Positions 49,467-57,881 of a stretch of DNA of 64,000 bases are shown piece by piece (position 1 is the first letter of the stretch; each line of letters starts with the position of its first letter). The stretch lies in the NCBI GenBank assembly GCA_021372615.1, contig JAJFUB010000146.1, forward strand, positions 1 to 64,000. Direction: 5' to 3'. Under the pieces are notes generated by a model. It was not told the origin of the DNA. It was given only the letters and a program-made list of their open reading frames with translations, and searched no databases. This DNA comes from a bacterium (lineage in GTDB: Bacteria; Armatimonadota; Zipacnadia; Zipacnadales; UBA11051). Both the position numbers and the translations under genes were made by a program.

Positions 49467-52076
49467 ATGCCCCATTCCATCAGCAATGACGCACTGACAC
49501 TGCAGTTCCGCGACGACGGCACGCTGCTGGCCGAGAACCGCCTCTCCGGCGCCACCCGTGCGTGGCGCTGGCCGGCGTTCCGGCTATCCCTGCGCGGCCA
49601 GGTCGTCAGTGCCGAGGCGTTCGAGCTGGACGGGGTCGCCGGCGCCGGCCAGGAGGTGACCGTGCGGCTGCATCACGCCCCCTCCGGGCTCGCGGCGGCA
49701 GTGCGCTACTGGCTGGCTGCGGGCGAGCCGTGGTTCCGCAAGCAGATCACACTCACCGCGCCGCCCGGCACGCCCACGCTCGACCGGCTGTGGGTGGACG
49801 TCCAGGAGGCCCCGCAGCCCGTCCGTCGCGTCGGCTATGGCCTCCGAGGCCTGGACGGAGAGGTCGAGGGACTGGCGACGTACGCCAACCAGTACGGCTG
49901 CGGCTACCCGGTGTATGCCGGCGACTGGTTCGTGGGGCTGGAGCATCCCTGCGGGTTCGCACTGCCGGCGGACGGGCAGGTCGAGCTGTACCAGCACCCC
50001 GTCTGGGAGGACGACGGCGCCCTCACGAGCTTCGCCGCCGTGTTCGGGGCCGCCGCAAGCCATGACGACGCGTCCGGGGTTTTCAGCGACTACCTGTGGC
50101 GCGTCCGCCGCCCGCGCCTCGACAAGCCCTTCACGCACATATCGGTCGGCTGGTCTTCCCGCTACCTGGGCGAACACGAGTACCTGGACACCTTCGAGGG
50201 GCGCGACGCCTTCGTCAAGGGCCTGCTCGAACTGGGGCTGCACCCGAAGGCCGTCGGCATTGACGCCGGCTGGTTCGAGCGCGCCTCGATGTACCACGGC
50301 AAGGACGATGACGAGCACGACGGCCGCCTGCTGGGGTTCACGCACATGCTGCGCGAGCACGGTCTGGACCTGGCCATCTGGGTCAGTCACAACGGCCCCG
50401 TGGGCTTTGACATGGACTGGATCGAGCAGCAGGGCTGGGAGATCGGCGAGGGGGCGTCCTCGACATACAGCTACGGGAAGTATGTCGTGATGATGCAGCC
50501 GAGCTTCGAGGAGGCGCTGACCCGGCGGCTGGAGGAGCTGGTCGGGGTCGGTGACCCCTCCCACGCCCAGATTGGGGCGGTCCACCTGAAGATGGACTGG
50601 GACAACGAGTGCGCCAGCAACGAGCACTTCGCGGATCGCTACCCGACGATTGACCACGTCCGCGAGGCGTCCACCAATGCGTTCTTCCGCATCGGCAGGC
50701 GCCTGCACGCGGCCAACCCCGAGGTGAAGCTGCGACACGGCTGGTGGCCGAGCCCGTGGTGGCTGACGTACTCGGACCATGTGTGGCTGGTGGACTCGGG
50801 CGACTGCGAATACGAGGCGTGGCCCTCGCGCACCGCCCGTGACCGCGACGCCACCCACCGCGACATGATGGTCTACATTCTCCAGCGCACGTCGGAGACG
50901 CCGGTGCCGCTGGACGCGTACGACAACCATGGCTTCGCCGACGCGCTCTGCAACTGCTTCACCACCGAGCCCCACACGTGGCTGAACACCTGCGTCCTGT
51001 CGGCCCTCCGGGGCACAACGTACATCCACTACCCGCTGACGCCCGAGGGCCTCCGCGACTGGCAGGCGCGGATGTTCCAGCAGGTGCTGGACTGGTGGGA
51101 TGCCCACGCCGACGAGCTGGGCACCCAGGGCACGCGGATCGTGCTCGGGCGGCCGTGGGAGGGGCAGATCTACGGCTACTGGCACCCGCATGACGGCGGC
51201 GGGTGGCTCATGCTGCGCAACCCTTCGGTCGAGCCGCAGGCCGTGACGCTGCCGCTGGAGGAGTGGCTGGCTGCGGACTTAGCCGCGGTAGGGCGGGGGC
51301 TTGTACCCCGCCCAGGGGCAGTCACGAGCCCCCCGGTGGACTCTGGGCGGGGTACAAGCCCCCGCCCTACAGTCCGCCAGGTATTCCCCTACCGGAAGCA
51401 CCTGGAAGCCCCCTGGGACCTCTGGCTCACTGGCCACGAAGTCGCCGTCCTACAGGTTAGCGCCGAGCCTCTGCCCGATCTCTCCCCTATCCCAGGCAGC
51501 GACCACATGCTGACGCGCACCGAGGCGGGCGTTGTGGCCTACGTGCCGGGGTCACTCCGCCCGACGGTGCATCCGGACATGCAGCTCCCGGCGCTGTGGG
51601 CCGAGACGCTGCCCGAGGGGGAGATCGAGGGGGGACGCCGCCTGCAGTGGTTTGTGGGGGTGCCGCACCGCATGGAGAGGGCCGAACTGCTCGTGACGCT
51701 GCGCGGGCCCGAGGCCGTGCTCGACGGCCTGCAACTTCGTGCCGGCACGTCGCGCTATCGCGGTGACGCCATCCGCGACTTCAGCCCCGTCACGCGCATC
51801 TTCCAGGGCAAGCGCGGCCATGGCGGAGTACGCGTCCTACCACCCCTTGGCCCCCGCGAGCGCGACGGCTATGTGATCGCCGTGCCCGATGGTGGCTACA
51901 CGGGGCTGACGGTGGAGATCACAGGCCCCCGGGCCGAGACCGTGACAGTCGAGGCGTGGCTGACGGGCTACGAGGCCCTCGCGCGCCAGGGCGAGCCGGC
52001 CAGCGAGGCCCCGGCCGCCGGGCCGCTCCTGCCGATCCACCCGTACGGCTTCCCCAGATTCCTGAAGCTGACCTAG
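49467..52076 (+). CDS. GH36-like glycoside hydrolase with an in-frame palindromic element
   Basis: An 869-residue enzyme without a signal peptide. N-terminal beta-sandwich (about residues 1-215), then a TIM barrel with HLKMDWDNEC (D377 in the K-x-D nucleophile pattern of clan GH-D alpha-galactosidases) and LVDSGDCEYEAWPS as the likely acid/base region. A C-terminal beta domain follows. Residues about 608-635 are encoded by an 83-bp palindromic element (51288-51370), giving a Gly/Arg/Pro peptide beginning VGRGLVPRP. Downstream QVFPYRKHLEAPWDLW resumes normal sequence, so the frame is preserved. GAGGG precedes the ATG. The gene abuts the LamG-DUF6259 gene and a URO-D gene. Specificity for alpha-galactosides is inferred. 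Confidence 0.78.
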   Translation: MPHSISNDALTLQFRDDGTLLAENRLSGATRAWRWPAFRLSLRGQVVSAEAFELDGVAGAGQEVTVRLHHAPSGLAAAVRYWLAAGEPWFRKQITLTAPPGTPTLDRLWVDVQEAPQPVRRVGYGLRGLDGEVEGLATYANQYGCGYPVYAGDWFVGLEHPCGFALPADGQVELYQHPVWEDDGALTSFAAVFGAAASHDDASGVFSDYLWRVRRPRLDKPFTHISVGWSSRYLGEHEYLDTFEGRDAFVKGLLELGLHPKAVGIDAGWFERASMYHGKDDDEHDGRLLGFTHMLREHGLDLAIWVSHNGPVGFDMDWIEQQGWEIGEGASSTYSYGKYVVMMQPSFEEALTRRLEELVGVGDPSHAQIGAVHLKMDWDNECASNEHFADRYPTIDHVREASTNAFFRIGRRLHAANPEVKLRHGWWPSPWWLTYSDHVWLVDSGDCEYEAWPSRTARDRDATHRDMMVYILQRTSETPVPLDAYDNHGFADALCNCFTTEPHTWLNTCVLSALRGTTYIHYPLTPEGLRDWQARMFQQVLDWWDAHADELGTQGTRIVLGRPWEGQIYGYWHPHDGGGWLMLRNPSVEPQAVTLPLEEWLAADLAAVGRGLVPRPGAVTSPPVDSGRGTSPRPTVRQVFPYRKHLEAPWDLWLTGHEVAVLQVSAEPLPDLSPIPGSDHMLTRTEAGVVAYVPGSLRPTVHPDMQLPALWAETLPEGEIEGGRRLQWFVGVPHRMERAELLVTLRGPEAVLDGLQLRAGTSRYRGDAIRDFSPVTRIFQGKRGHGGVRVLPPLGPRERDGYVIAVPDGGYTGLTVEITGPRAETVTVEAWLTGYEALARQGEPASEAPAAGPLLPIHPYGFPRFLKLT
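51288..51370. mobile_element. GTA...TAC palindromic element inside the GH36-like coding sequence
   Basis: The 26-bp arms at 51288-51313 and 51345-51370 are perfect reverse complements with a 31-bp spacer. They equal the arms of the 23889-23963 element base for base. It is read in frame without stop codons. Confidence 0.85.
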
Positions 52077-52085
52077 GAGAACGCC

Positions 52086-53258
52086 ATGTCGCCGAACAGC
52101 ACGAACGCCGACGGCATCCACGCCCCTGTCCCCCGCGAGGCCATGAGTGACAGCGTCCGTCGCCTCCGCGATGCCTACAACATGGTTCCCGGTGCGCCCC
52201 TGTACCGCAAGGAGTTCTGGCTCATGCCCGGGGCCCTGGAGCGCTGGAAGACCGAGGGCATGCCACAGGACGTGCCGCTGCACGAGCTGTTCGGCTATGA
52301 CAGCGGCGCGGTGTTCGGGCTGGGACGGCTGGGGTGGTGTGAGGCCGCCTTCGTGCCGGCGTTCGAGGAGAGGGTCATCGAGGATCGGGGCGACCATGAG
52401 ATCGCCCAGGACTACGCCGGGCGGCATGTCCTGTTCTTCAAGAACCGCCGCGTCGGCTTCATGCCCGAGTACGTGTCCCACCCCGTCAAGGACCGGCGCA
52501 CGTGGGAAGAGGACGTGAAGTGGCGGCTGGACCCGGCGACGCCGGGGCGCTGGGCGGACTTCGACCAGCACATCGCCAACGCCATCGCCGCCGCGGGGCA
52601 GGGGCTGCTGATGAGCCAGGGCCTCATCGGCGGCTACATGTACCTGCGCTCGCTCATCGGCCCGGTGGAGCTGCTCTACATGGTCCACGACAACCCGGCG
52701 CTCATCCATGCCTGCATGGAGGCGTGGCTGACGCTGGCCGACGCCGTGGCGGCGCGCCACCAGGACCACGTCACCATCGAGGAGGTCTTCTTCGCCGAGG
52801 ACATCTGCTACAACCACGGCCCGCTGATCTCACCCGACATGATGCGCGCGTTCATCCTGCCGTACTACCAGCAGCTCATCAGCCACGTGAAGGCGCGTAA
52901 CATGGACCAGTCGCGGCGGGTGTATGTGCAGGTGGACACGGACGGCTTCTGCGACCCGGTGATCCCCATCTATCGCGCCGCGCACGGGCTGGACATGATG
53001 AGCCCGTTCGAGGTCGCCTCCGGCTGCGATGTCGTCCGCACCGGCCGGGAGTACCCCGACCTCATCATGCTCGGCGGGCTGGACAAGCGCGTGCTGGCCA
53101 AGACGAAGGCGGACATTGACGCGATGGTCGAGCGGATCGTGCCGACGATGCGCGAGCGCGGCGGCTACATCCCCACCATTGACCACGGCACACCCGAAGA
53201 GACGCCTTACGAGAACTACCTGTACTTTCGACAGAGGATGGTGGAGCTGGGCGGATGA
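52086..53258 (+). CDS. URO-D family protein (third paralogue)
   Basis: A 390-residue URO-D-superfamily TIM barrel with an N-terminal extension of about 20 residues rich in Asn/Thr. Recognisable blocks: RKEFWLMPGALERWKTEG, GQGLLMSQGLIGGYMYLRSL, EEVFFAEDICYNHGPLISPD and HGLDMMSPFEVASGCDVVRT. At the zinc-motif position it has YVQVDTDGFCDP, so the H-x-C pattern is missing. AGGAG lies seven bases upstream of the ATG at 52086. It follows the GH36-like gene by nine bases and is probably co-transcribed, tying this URO-D branch to glycan breakdown. Function unknown. Confidence 0.8.
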   Translation: MSPNSTNADGIHAPVPREAMSDSVRRLRDAYNMVPGAPLYRKEFWLMPGALERWKTEGMPQDVPLHELFGYDSGAVFGLGRLGWCEAAFVPAFEERVIEDRGDHEIAQDYAGRHVLFFKNRRVGFMPEYVSHPVKDRRTWEEDVKWRLDPATPGRWADFDQHIANAIAAAGQGLLMSQGLIGGYMYLRSLIGPVELLYMVHDNPALIHACMEAWLTLADAVAARHQDHVTIEEVFFAEDICYNHGPLISPDMMRAFILPYYQQLISHVKARNMDQSRRVYVQVDTDGFCDPVIPIYRAAHGLDMMSPFEVASGCDVVRTGREYPDLIMLGGLDKRVLAKTKADIDAMVERIVPTMRERGGYIPTIDHGTPEETPYENYLYFRQRMVELGG

Positions 53259-53311
53259 GTGGCGAGTGGCAAGTGCCAGGTGGCAGGCAGCGACGCCAGG
53301 TGAGGTGACGC

Positions 53312-54145
53312 ATGAGGAACTTCCTGATTGCTGCTCTCGTGTTGGGCGTGGCCGTGACGATGGCGTTCGGGCAGCCCGCGAAGCCGGCGCCGGCAGTGCC
53401 CGCGCCGCCGACCGTAGCTCCGCCCGTCCCGCTCCCGGCACCGACGGCGCCGGGGCCCGCCTCACCGGCGCAGGAACTCGCCCTCCGCAGCCCCGAGGTG
53501 GCCTGGCTGCTCTCTCTCCCCCGCCTGCTGGGCAAGCCGCTGACGTTCCTGGTGGCGTTCCTGTTCGTGGGGCTGGTCTTCGGCCTCTTGGTCCGGCGCG
53601 CCATCTCGCCTCGCCCGGGCGGGGAGGCCCATTACAGCGATGCCCTCGACGACCGAACCAGGCGGCGCCTGGCCATCGGCAACCTGGTGGTCTGGACGGT
53701 GGCCTTGCTGGCGGGCTGTGAAGCCGCGGGCCTCCAGTGGTTCACGAGCCTGCTTCAGATGGTCCTCGAGTTCGTCAAGGGGCTGTTCGGCCTCATCGGG
53801 GCCATCATCGGCGGGCTCTTCTGGGTGATCGCTGCCATGGTGATCGCCTACGCGCTCAGCCCGAGGGGGCAGGACCTCGTGCTGGGACTGCTGGGGTGGG
53901 CCTGGCTGCGGCACTCGGGGAGCAAGCCCAAGCCCGACCAAGAGTTCGATCTGGGCGGCGGCGCGCGGGGGCGCATCACCAGCACGGACTTCCTCCACAG
54001 CACGCTGCAGACGACAGACGGGCGGACGCAGACCGTCCCCAACGCCTGGCTGATGCGGACCTACTTCAACTGGGACCGGCTGACGTGGGGCGCGACCGAA
54101 GCCCCGCCCAAGCCGCCAGTGCCGCCACCCCCGGGGTCGGTGTAG
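53312..54145 (+). CDS. Membrane protein with a MscS-like beta-domain segment
   Basis: A 277-residue protein. Signal-like N-terminus MRNFLIAALVLGVAVTMAFG, Pro/Ala-rich stretch (about 22-50), then membrane helices at about 70-95, 125-145 and 150-190. The C-terminal region EFDLGGGARGRITSTDFLHST, then QTTDGRTQTVPNAWLM, resembles the MscS beta domain (GxVxxI...T...DG...PN). Yet the canonical pore helix (Ala/Gly-rich TM3) is not clear and the cytosolic vestibule is missing. It may be a truncated or divergent mechanosensitive channel-like protein. GAGGTG precedes the ATG. No neighbour clarifies its role. Confidence 0.5.
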   Translation: MRNFLIAALVLGVAVTMAFGQPAKPAPAVPAPPTVAPPVPLPAPTAPGPASPAQELALRSPEVAWLLSLPRLLGKPLTFLVAFLFVGLVFGLLVRRAISPRPGGEAHYSDALDDRTRRRLAIGNLVVWTVALLAGCEAAGLQWFTSLLQMVLEFVKGLFGLIGAIIGGLFWVIAAMVIAYALSPRGQDLVLGLLGWAWLRHSGSKPKPDQEFDLGGGARGRITSTDFLHSTLQTTDGRTQTVPNAWLMRTYFNWDRLTWGATEAPPKPPVPPPPGSV

Positions 54146-54299
54146 GGGCATCGCGAGGCCCTGAGCAAAGGGAGGAGGCCCTGCGGGCCGCCGAGTGTCC
54201 TGCGGACGCTACAGTCCTGACGCCGACAGCCCGGCAAGGGTAGAGCCGTGGGGCCCGCCGCACACGGCGCGGCACCCACGGCCTTCCCGATTCCCGCCT

Positions 54300-56474
54300 C
54301 TACTTCCTCACCCTCACCAGCACCCGCAGGTTCTTGAGCGAGTACGACCCGGCGTTTCCGGCGAAGGTCCAGTCTGGGTTCTTGCCGGTGCTGTTGCCGA
54401 TTCCGAGGTCCGCCGACCCGCCGGCGACCCAGTGGTTGAAGGCGAAGATCGTCTGCTTGGCCTCGAAGTTGCCGACCTGCATGGAGCCGTAGCCGTCCTC
54501 CGGCGTGGTGCACTGGTCGCCGAAGTCCCAGACCTCATTCGAGGCGCCAGGGATGCCCGCGGCGTTGACCGGGCCGTAGTTGTGGGGCCAGAACTCGATG
54601 CAGCCGCCCTTCAGGCCACTCCCCGGCGCGATGCCCTCGACGTTGCTCACCACGTTCAGATTCGTGACCTTCTTCTGGAAGTTGGCCTTCGAGGCGAGGG
54701 TCGGCACGCCGATCTTGCCCAGGTCATCGGTGAAGGCGTCCATGGAGCAGTACACCCACTGCACAGGGCCTTCGGCGCTCTGTAGCTCGAGGAAGTACGC
54801 GATGCGGTCGAACGGGCCGCCGATCTGCGGGCGGTTGTCCAGGTCGTACTTGATCTCCTTGCCGGCCTTGCCCAGGTCCAGCGCGTAGACGAGCTGGTAC
54901 TCCTTCGCCTCGCCGACGTTCAGCGCCAACAGGTCGCGAACCGGCACGTCGCCCGCGCGGAAGGCGCCGGCGGGGAGCCCCTCCTTGTTCATCAGGTTCG
55001 GCGAGGCGTCGCGGTGCCAGGCGAAGCGCATGGCGACCGGCTCCTTTACCCCGGCCGCTGACAGCACGACGGCGTTGCTCTCGATCAGCGTGTCGGCCTT
55101 CACGAACTCCGTGTCCTTGCCGATGATCTCGAACATGTCCGGGGCCTTGCCGTCGCGTGTGGTCAGGCCACTGCCGACGTTGTCGAACGTGACGCGCAGC
55201 TTGCCCCCCTCGATGGCCAGGGTCTTGAACGTCGGGCCGGTGTAGACGAGGTCCTTGCGCCCGTAGGTCTTCGCGAGGGCCCACAGGGCCAGCCGCTTGC
55301 CGACGTCCTGCTTGTTCTTGGGGTGGATGTTCGTCAGGTCGCCGATGTCGTGGATCACGACCTGACCCGTGTTCGGTATGCCCTGTGCGGCGGTCTGGGC
55401 TTCCCAGAAGGTCGGCAGGATGAAGGGGTCCTCATTGCCGTACACGTACGGCGCGATCTGCACGTAGTAGAAGGGGAAATCGCCCACGCCGAAGAGCTGC
55501 CGCCAGCCGCCGATGAGCGCCTCCATTTTGTCCCGGTAGCGCATCCCCTCGCGGTGGTTCGCCTCGCCCTGGTACCAGATGGCCCCGCGGATGGCGAAGG
55601 GCAGCAGTGGGTAGATCATGCCGTGGTACAGCGTACTGGCCCCGCCGGGGCCGACGAGGGGCTTGAGGCCGGCCGGGTACTCCGGGGCGGGCTCCAGGGG
55701 CTTCTGGGCCGCCAGGGCCTCACGGGCCGTCTTGGTCCAGGCGTCCAGCCGGGTCAGGTAGTCGCCCAGCGTCTGTTTGTAGGCGTCCGAGCGCGGGTCA
55801 GTGAGCATGACCTGCTTGTAGATGGGTTCCAGGGAGGGCACCCGTGCGAAGCCTTCAGGCGGTGTCCAGGGGTCAATGGAGGTGCCGCCCCAGGAGCTGT
55901 TGACCAGGCCGATGGGCACCTTCAGCTCCTGCAGCAGGTAGCGCCCGAAGAAGTAGCCGGCGGCGGTGAAGCTGCCCGCCACTTCCGGCGTGCACACCTG
56001 CCAGGCGCCGTCGAAGTCGGCGGCGGGATAGCCCGAGGGCACGCGTGGCACGGCGATGTGGCGCAGTTGCGGGTGGTTGGCGTTGGCGATCTCCTCGGTG
56101 GCGTTGTTGGAGGCGCTCACCGTCCACTGCATGTTCGATTGGCCTGAGCACAGCCAGACCTCGCCGATGAGCACGTCCTCGAGGACCACCTGGTTCTTGC
56201 CGCTGACAGTCAGCGTGAAGGGGCCGCCGGCAGGCTGGGCTGGCAGCTTCGCAACCCACTTCCCGCCCTCACCCGGTGTCGCGGTGACGGCGGCCTTGTC
56301 GCCCAGTTGCACTCTGACCGCTTCCCCCTGATCCGCCCAGCCCCACACGGGGATCGCGATGTCGCGCTGCAGAACCATGTGGCTGCCGAAGATGTGCGGC
56401 AGGCGCACGTCGGCATGTGCTGCGGAGACGGCCACGACAGCCAACGCAGCCACGGCTAGTCGGTATGACCTCAT
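54300..56474 (-). CDS. Sialate O-acetylesterase-like secreted esterase (SASA domain)
   Basis: A 724-residue exported carbohydrate esterase that removes O-acetyl groups from sialic acids or other sugars. Start at 56474 with AAGGAG upstream gives signal peptide MRSYRLAVAALAVVAVSAAH. The N-terminal jelly-roll domain begins RLPHIFGSHMVLQRDIAIPV, typical of this family. The catalytic serine lies in VWLCSGQSNMQWTVSASNN and the oxyanion/His-Asp parts in IWYQGEANHREG and DLTNIHPKNKQDVGKRLA. A C-terminal beta domain (about 510-724) follows, as in secreted versions. The neighbours (radical SAM gene upstream) do not share the pathway. Confidence 0.88.
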   Translation of the reverse strand: MRSYRLAVAALAVVAVSAAHADVRLPHIFGSHMVLQRDIAIPVWGWADQGEAVRVQLGDKAAVTATPGEGGKWVAKLPAQPAGGPFTLTVSGKNQVVLEDVLIGEVWLCSGQSNMQWTVSASNNATEEIANANHPQLRHIAVPRVPSGYPAADFDGAWQVCTPEVAGSFTAAGYFFGRYLLQELKVPIGLVNSSWGGTSIDPWTPPEGFARVPSLEPIYKQVMLTDPRSDAYKQTLGDYLTRLDAWTKTAREALAAQKPLEPAPEYPAGLKPLVGPGGASTLYHGMIYPLLPFAIRGAIWYQGEANHREGMRYRDKMEALIGGWRQLFGVGDFPFYYVQIAPYVYGNEDPFILPTFWEAQTAAQGIPNTGQVVIHDIGDLTNIHPKNKQDVGKRLALWALAKTYGRKDLVYTGPTFKTLAIEGGKLRVTFDNVGSGLTTRDGKAPDMFEIIGKDTEFVKADTLIESNAVVLSAAGVKEPVAMRFAWHRDASPNLMNKEGLPAGAFRAGDVPVRDLLALNVGEAKEYQLVYALDLGKAGKEIKYDLDNRPQIGGPFDRIAYFLELQSAEGPVQWVYCSMDAFTDDLGKIGVPTLASKANFQKKVTNLNVVSNVEGIAPGSGLKGGCIEFWPHNYGPVNAAGIPGASNEVWDFGDQCTTPEDGYGSMQVGNFEAKQTIFAFNHWVAGGSADLGIGNSTGKNPDWTFAGNAGSYSLKNLRVLVRVRK

Positions 56475-56493
56475 CGGTGACTCCTTCCGGCGG

Positions 56494-57801
56494 CTACCGG
56501 CCCAATACGACGGCCTTGCCGTCTTCGGTGGTGCCAAGCTGGTGGTGATGGATGCCCGGCACCGCCACCGGCCCGCAGTTGCAGGCGAAGGCGCTGCCGT
56601 TGCAGCCCAACAGGCTGCCGAGGCGCTCCCACATCGGCCTGGTCTCGGCGCACAGCGAGACACGCGTGGTCGGCGACAGGCGCTGGACCTCGCGGATGTA
56701 GTGCTCGTATATCTCGGCTCGGAGATCATCGGGGAAGGGGTGCATGCGGTCCTGGAAGCCCTCGGTTGCCTCGATCTGCTCCATGCGGGCGATCAGCGCC
56801 GGGTCGAACAGCTCGACCGGGAAGATCCCCTCGAACTCCGCCATGCTGTCGAAGAACAGCATCTCCATGCTGAGGTTGTCGGGCTGTACGGCGGCAAAGA
56901 GCTTCTCCAGCGTGTCGGTCGCTTCTTCCCGCCAGGCGGCGATGGGGACGATGGGCTTGAACTTGAAGCGCACCGAGTAGCCGGCCTGCTGGCACTTGCG
57001 GGCCGCCTCGATACGCTGCTCGGTGGTGGCCGTGTCCACCTCGATGCGGCGGCTGACGGTGGGCGTGCTCATCGTCCACAGCATGATCGTGTGGCCGTTG
57101 TGCGGCAGGTCCAGCAGGAAGTCCACGTTGTCGCTCTTGGAGAAGAGGATGATGTACTTGTCGGGCAGGGCCGCGTAGTGCTCGACGAGGGCGCGGCACA
57201 TGCCATACTCGGGCTCCAGGGGCAGGCAGTCGGTCTCCACGTCATAGCGGAACACGTGCTGCCACGGATTGGCCGCCATGAGCTGATCGGTGTGGTCCAG
57301 GAAGTCCTCGATGTTCAGGCCCAGGGTCGTGACGCGACCGCGCCGGCAATAGCGGCACTTGTGGAAGCAGCCATAGGCCGAGTGCAGGTCATACAGCGAC
57401 CAGCACGTCGCGCCGCCCTTGCGCTTCTGGTTGCCGTCCTCGTAGTGGTAGCCGTCGTGGATGCCGTACAGCATCCGCAGGAAGCCGTTGGTGTAGCCGC
57501 CCTTGCCCTGCAGGCTGGCGTGCCGTTGCTCGATCTCGGCGCGCTGCTCGGGCGTTGGGAACAGCATCTTGTTGAACACGACATCCGGGTCGCCCTGGAA
57601 GCCGAGCTGGCCCTGCCGCACGTCCAGCTCGAACCAGTCCTTGGCGGCGGCGAGGTCGTCGAGCTCACTTTCGCGCAGCAACTGCACGCGGTCCACCGGC
57701 ACACCGAAGCCGCCCATCAGGCGCTCCATGCGCGCCACGCAGCGCGGGTCCCCGGCGGCCCATTCGGTGATGTAGAAGTTCTGCGGATGCACAGGCTTCA
57801 T
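56494..57801 (-). CDS. Radical SAM protein related to spore photoproduct lyase
   Basis: A 435-residue radical-SAM enzyme. The cluster motif is C145-x3-C149-x2-C152 in SAYGCFHKCRYCRRGRV, the spacing and context of spore photoproduct lyase (SplB), which repairs a thymine dimer. Barrel strands include KYIILFSKSDNVDFLLDL, TIMLWTMSTPTVSRRIEVD and YSVRFKFKPIVPIAAWREE, also SPL-like. C-terminal cysteines (CAETRPMW; GCNGSAFACNCG) may bind another cluster or form the SPL H-donor site. Start: ATG 57801 with AAAGGG nine bases upstream; a GTG at 57807 is possible. An undescribed relative in a phylum not known to sporulate; see findings. Confidence 0.78.
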   Translation of the reverse strand: MKPVHPQNFYITEWAAGDPRCVARMERLMGGFGVPVDRVQLLRESELDDLAAAKDWFELDVRQGQLGFQGDPDVVFNKMLFPTPEQRAEIEQRHASLQGKGGYTNGFLRMLYGIHDGYHYEDGNQKRKGGATCWSLYDLHSAYGCFHKCRYCRRGRVTTLGLNIEDFLDHTDQLMAANPWQHVFRYDVETDCLPLEPEYGMCRALVEHYAALPDKYIILFSKSDNVDFLLDLPHNGHTIMLWTMSTPTVSRRIEVDTATTEQRIEAARKCQQAGYSVRFKFKPIVPIAAWREEATDTLEKLFAAVQPDNLSMEMLFFDSMAEFEGIFPVELFDPALIARMEQIEATEGFQDRMHPFPDDLRAEIYEHYIREVQRLSPTTRVSLCAETRPMWERLGSLLGCNGSAFACNCGPVAVPGIHHHQLGTTEDGKAVVLGR

Positions 57802-57814
57802 GGTCACAATCCCT

Positions 57815-57843
57815 TTGGCAAGTGTGCCTGGTGTTTCTATACT
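57815..57843 (+). promoter_or_regulatory. Promoter of the methyltransferase gene
   Basis: TTGGCA (57815-57820), 17-bp spacer, TATACT (57838-57843): five of six matches in each hexamer. The mRNA would start at about 57850, 32 bases before the GTG start at 57882. Confidence 0.65.
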
Positions 57844-57881
57844 GCGGTGGGGATGACCTCCGACGGCCCCGGGAGCGCGCT

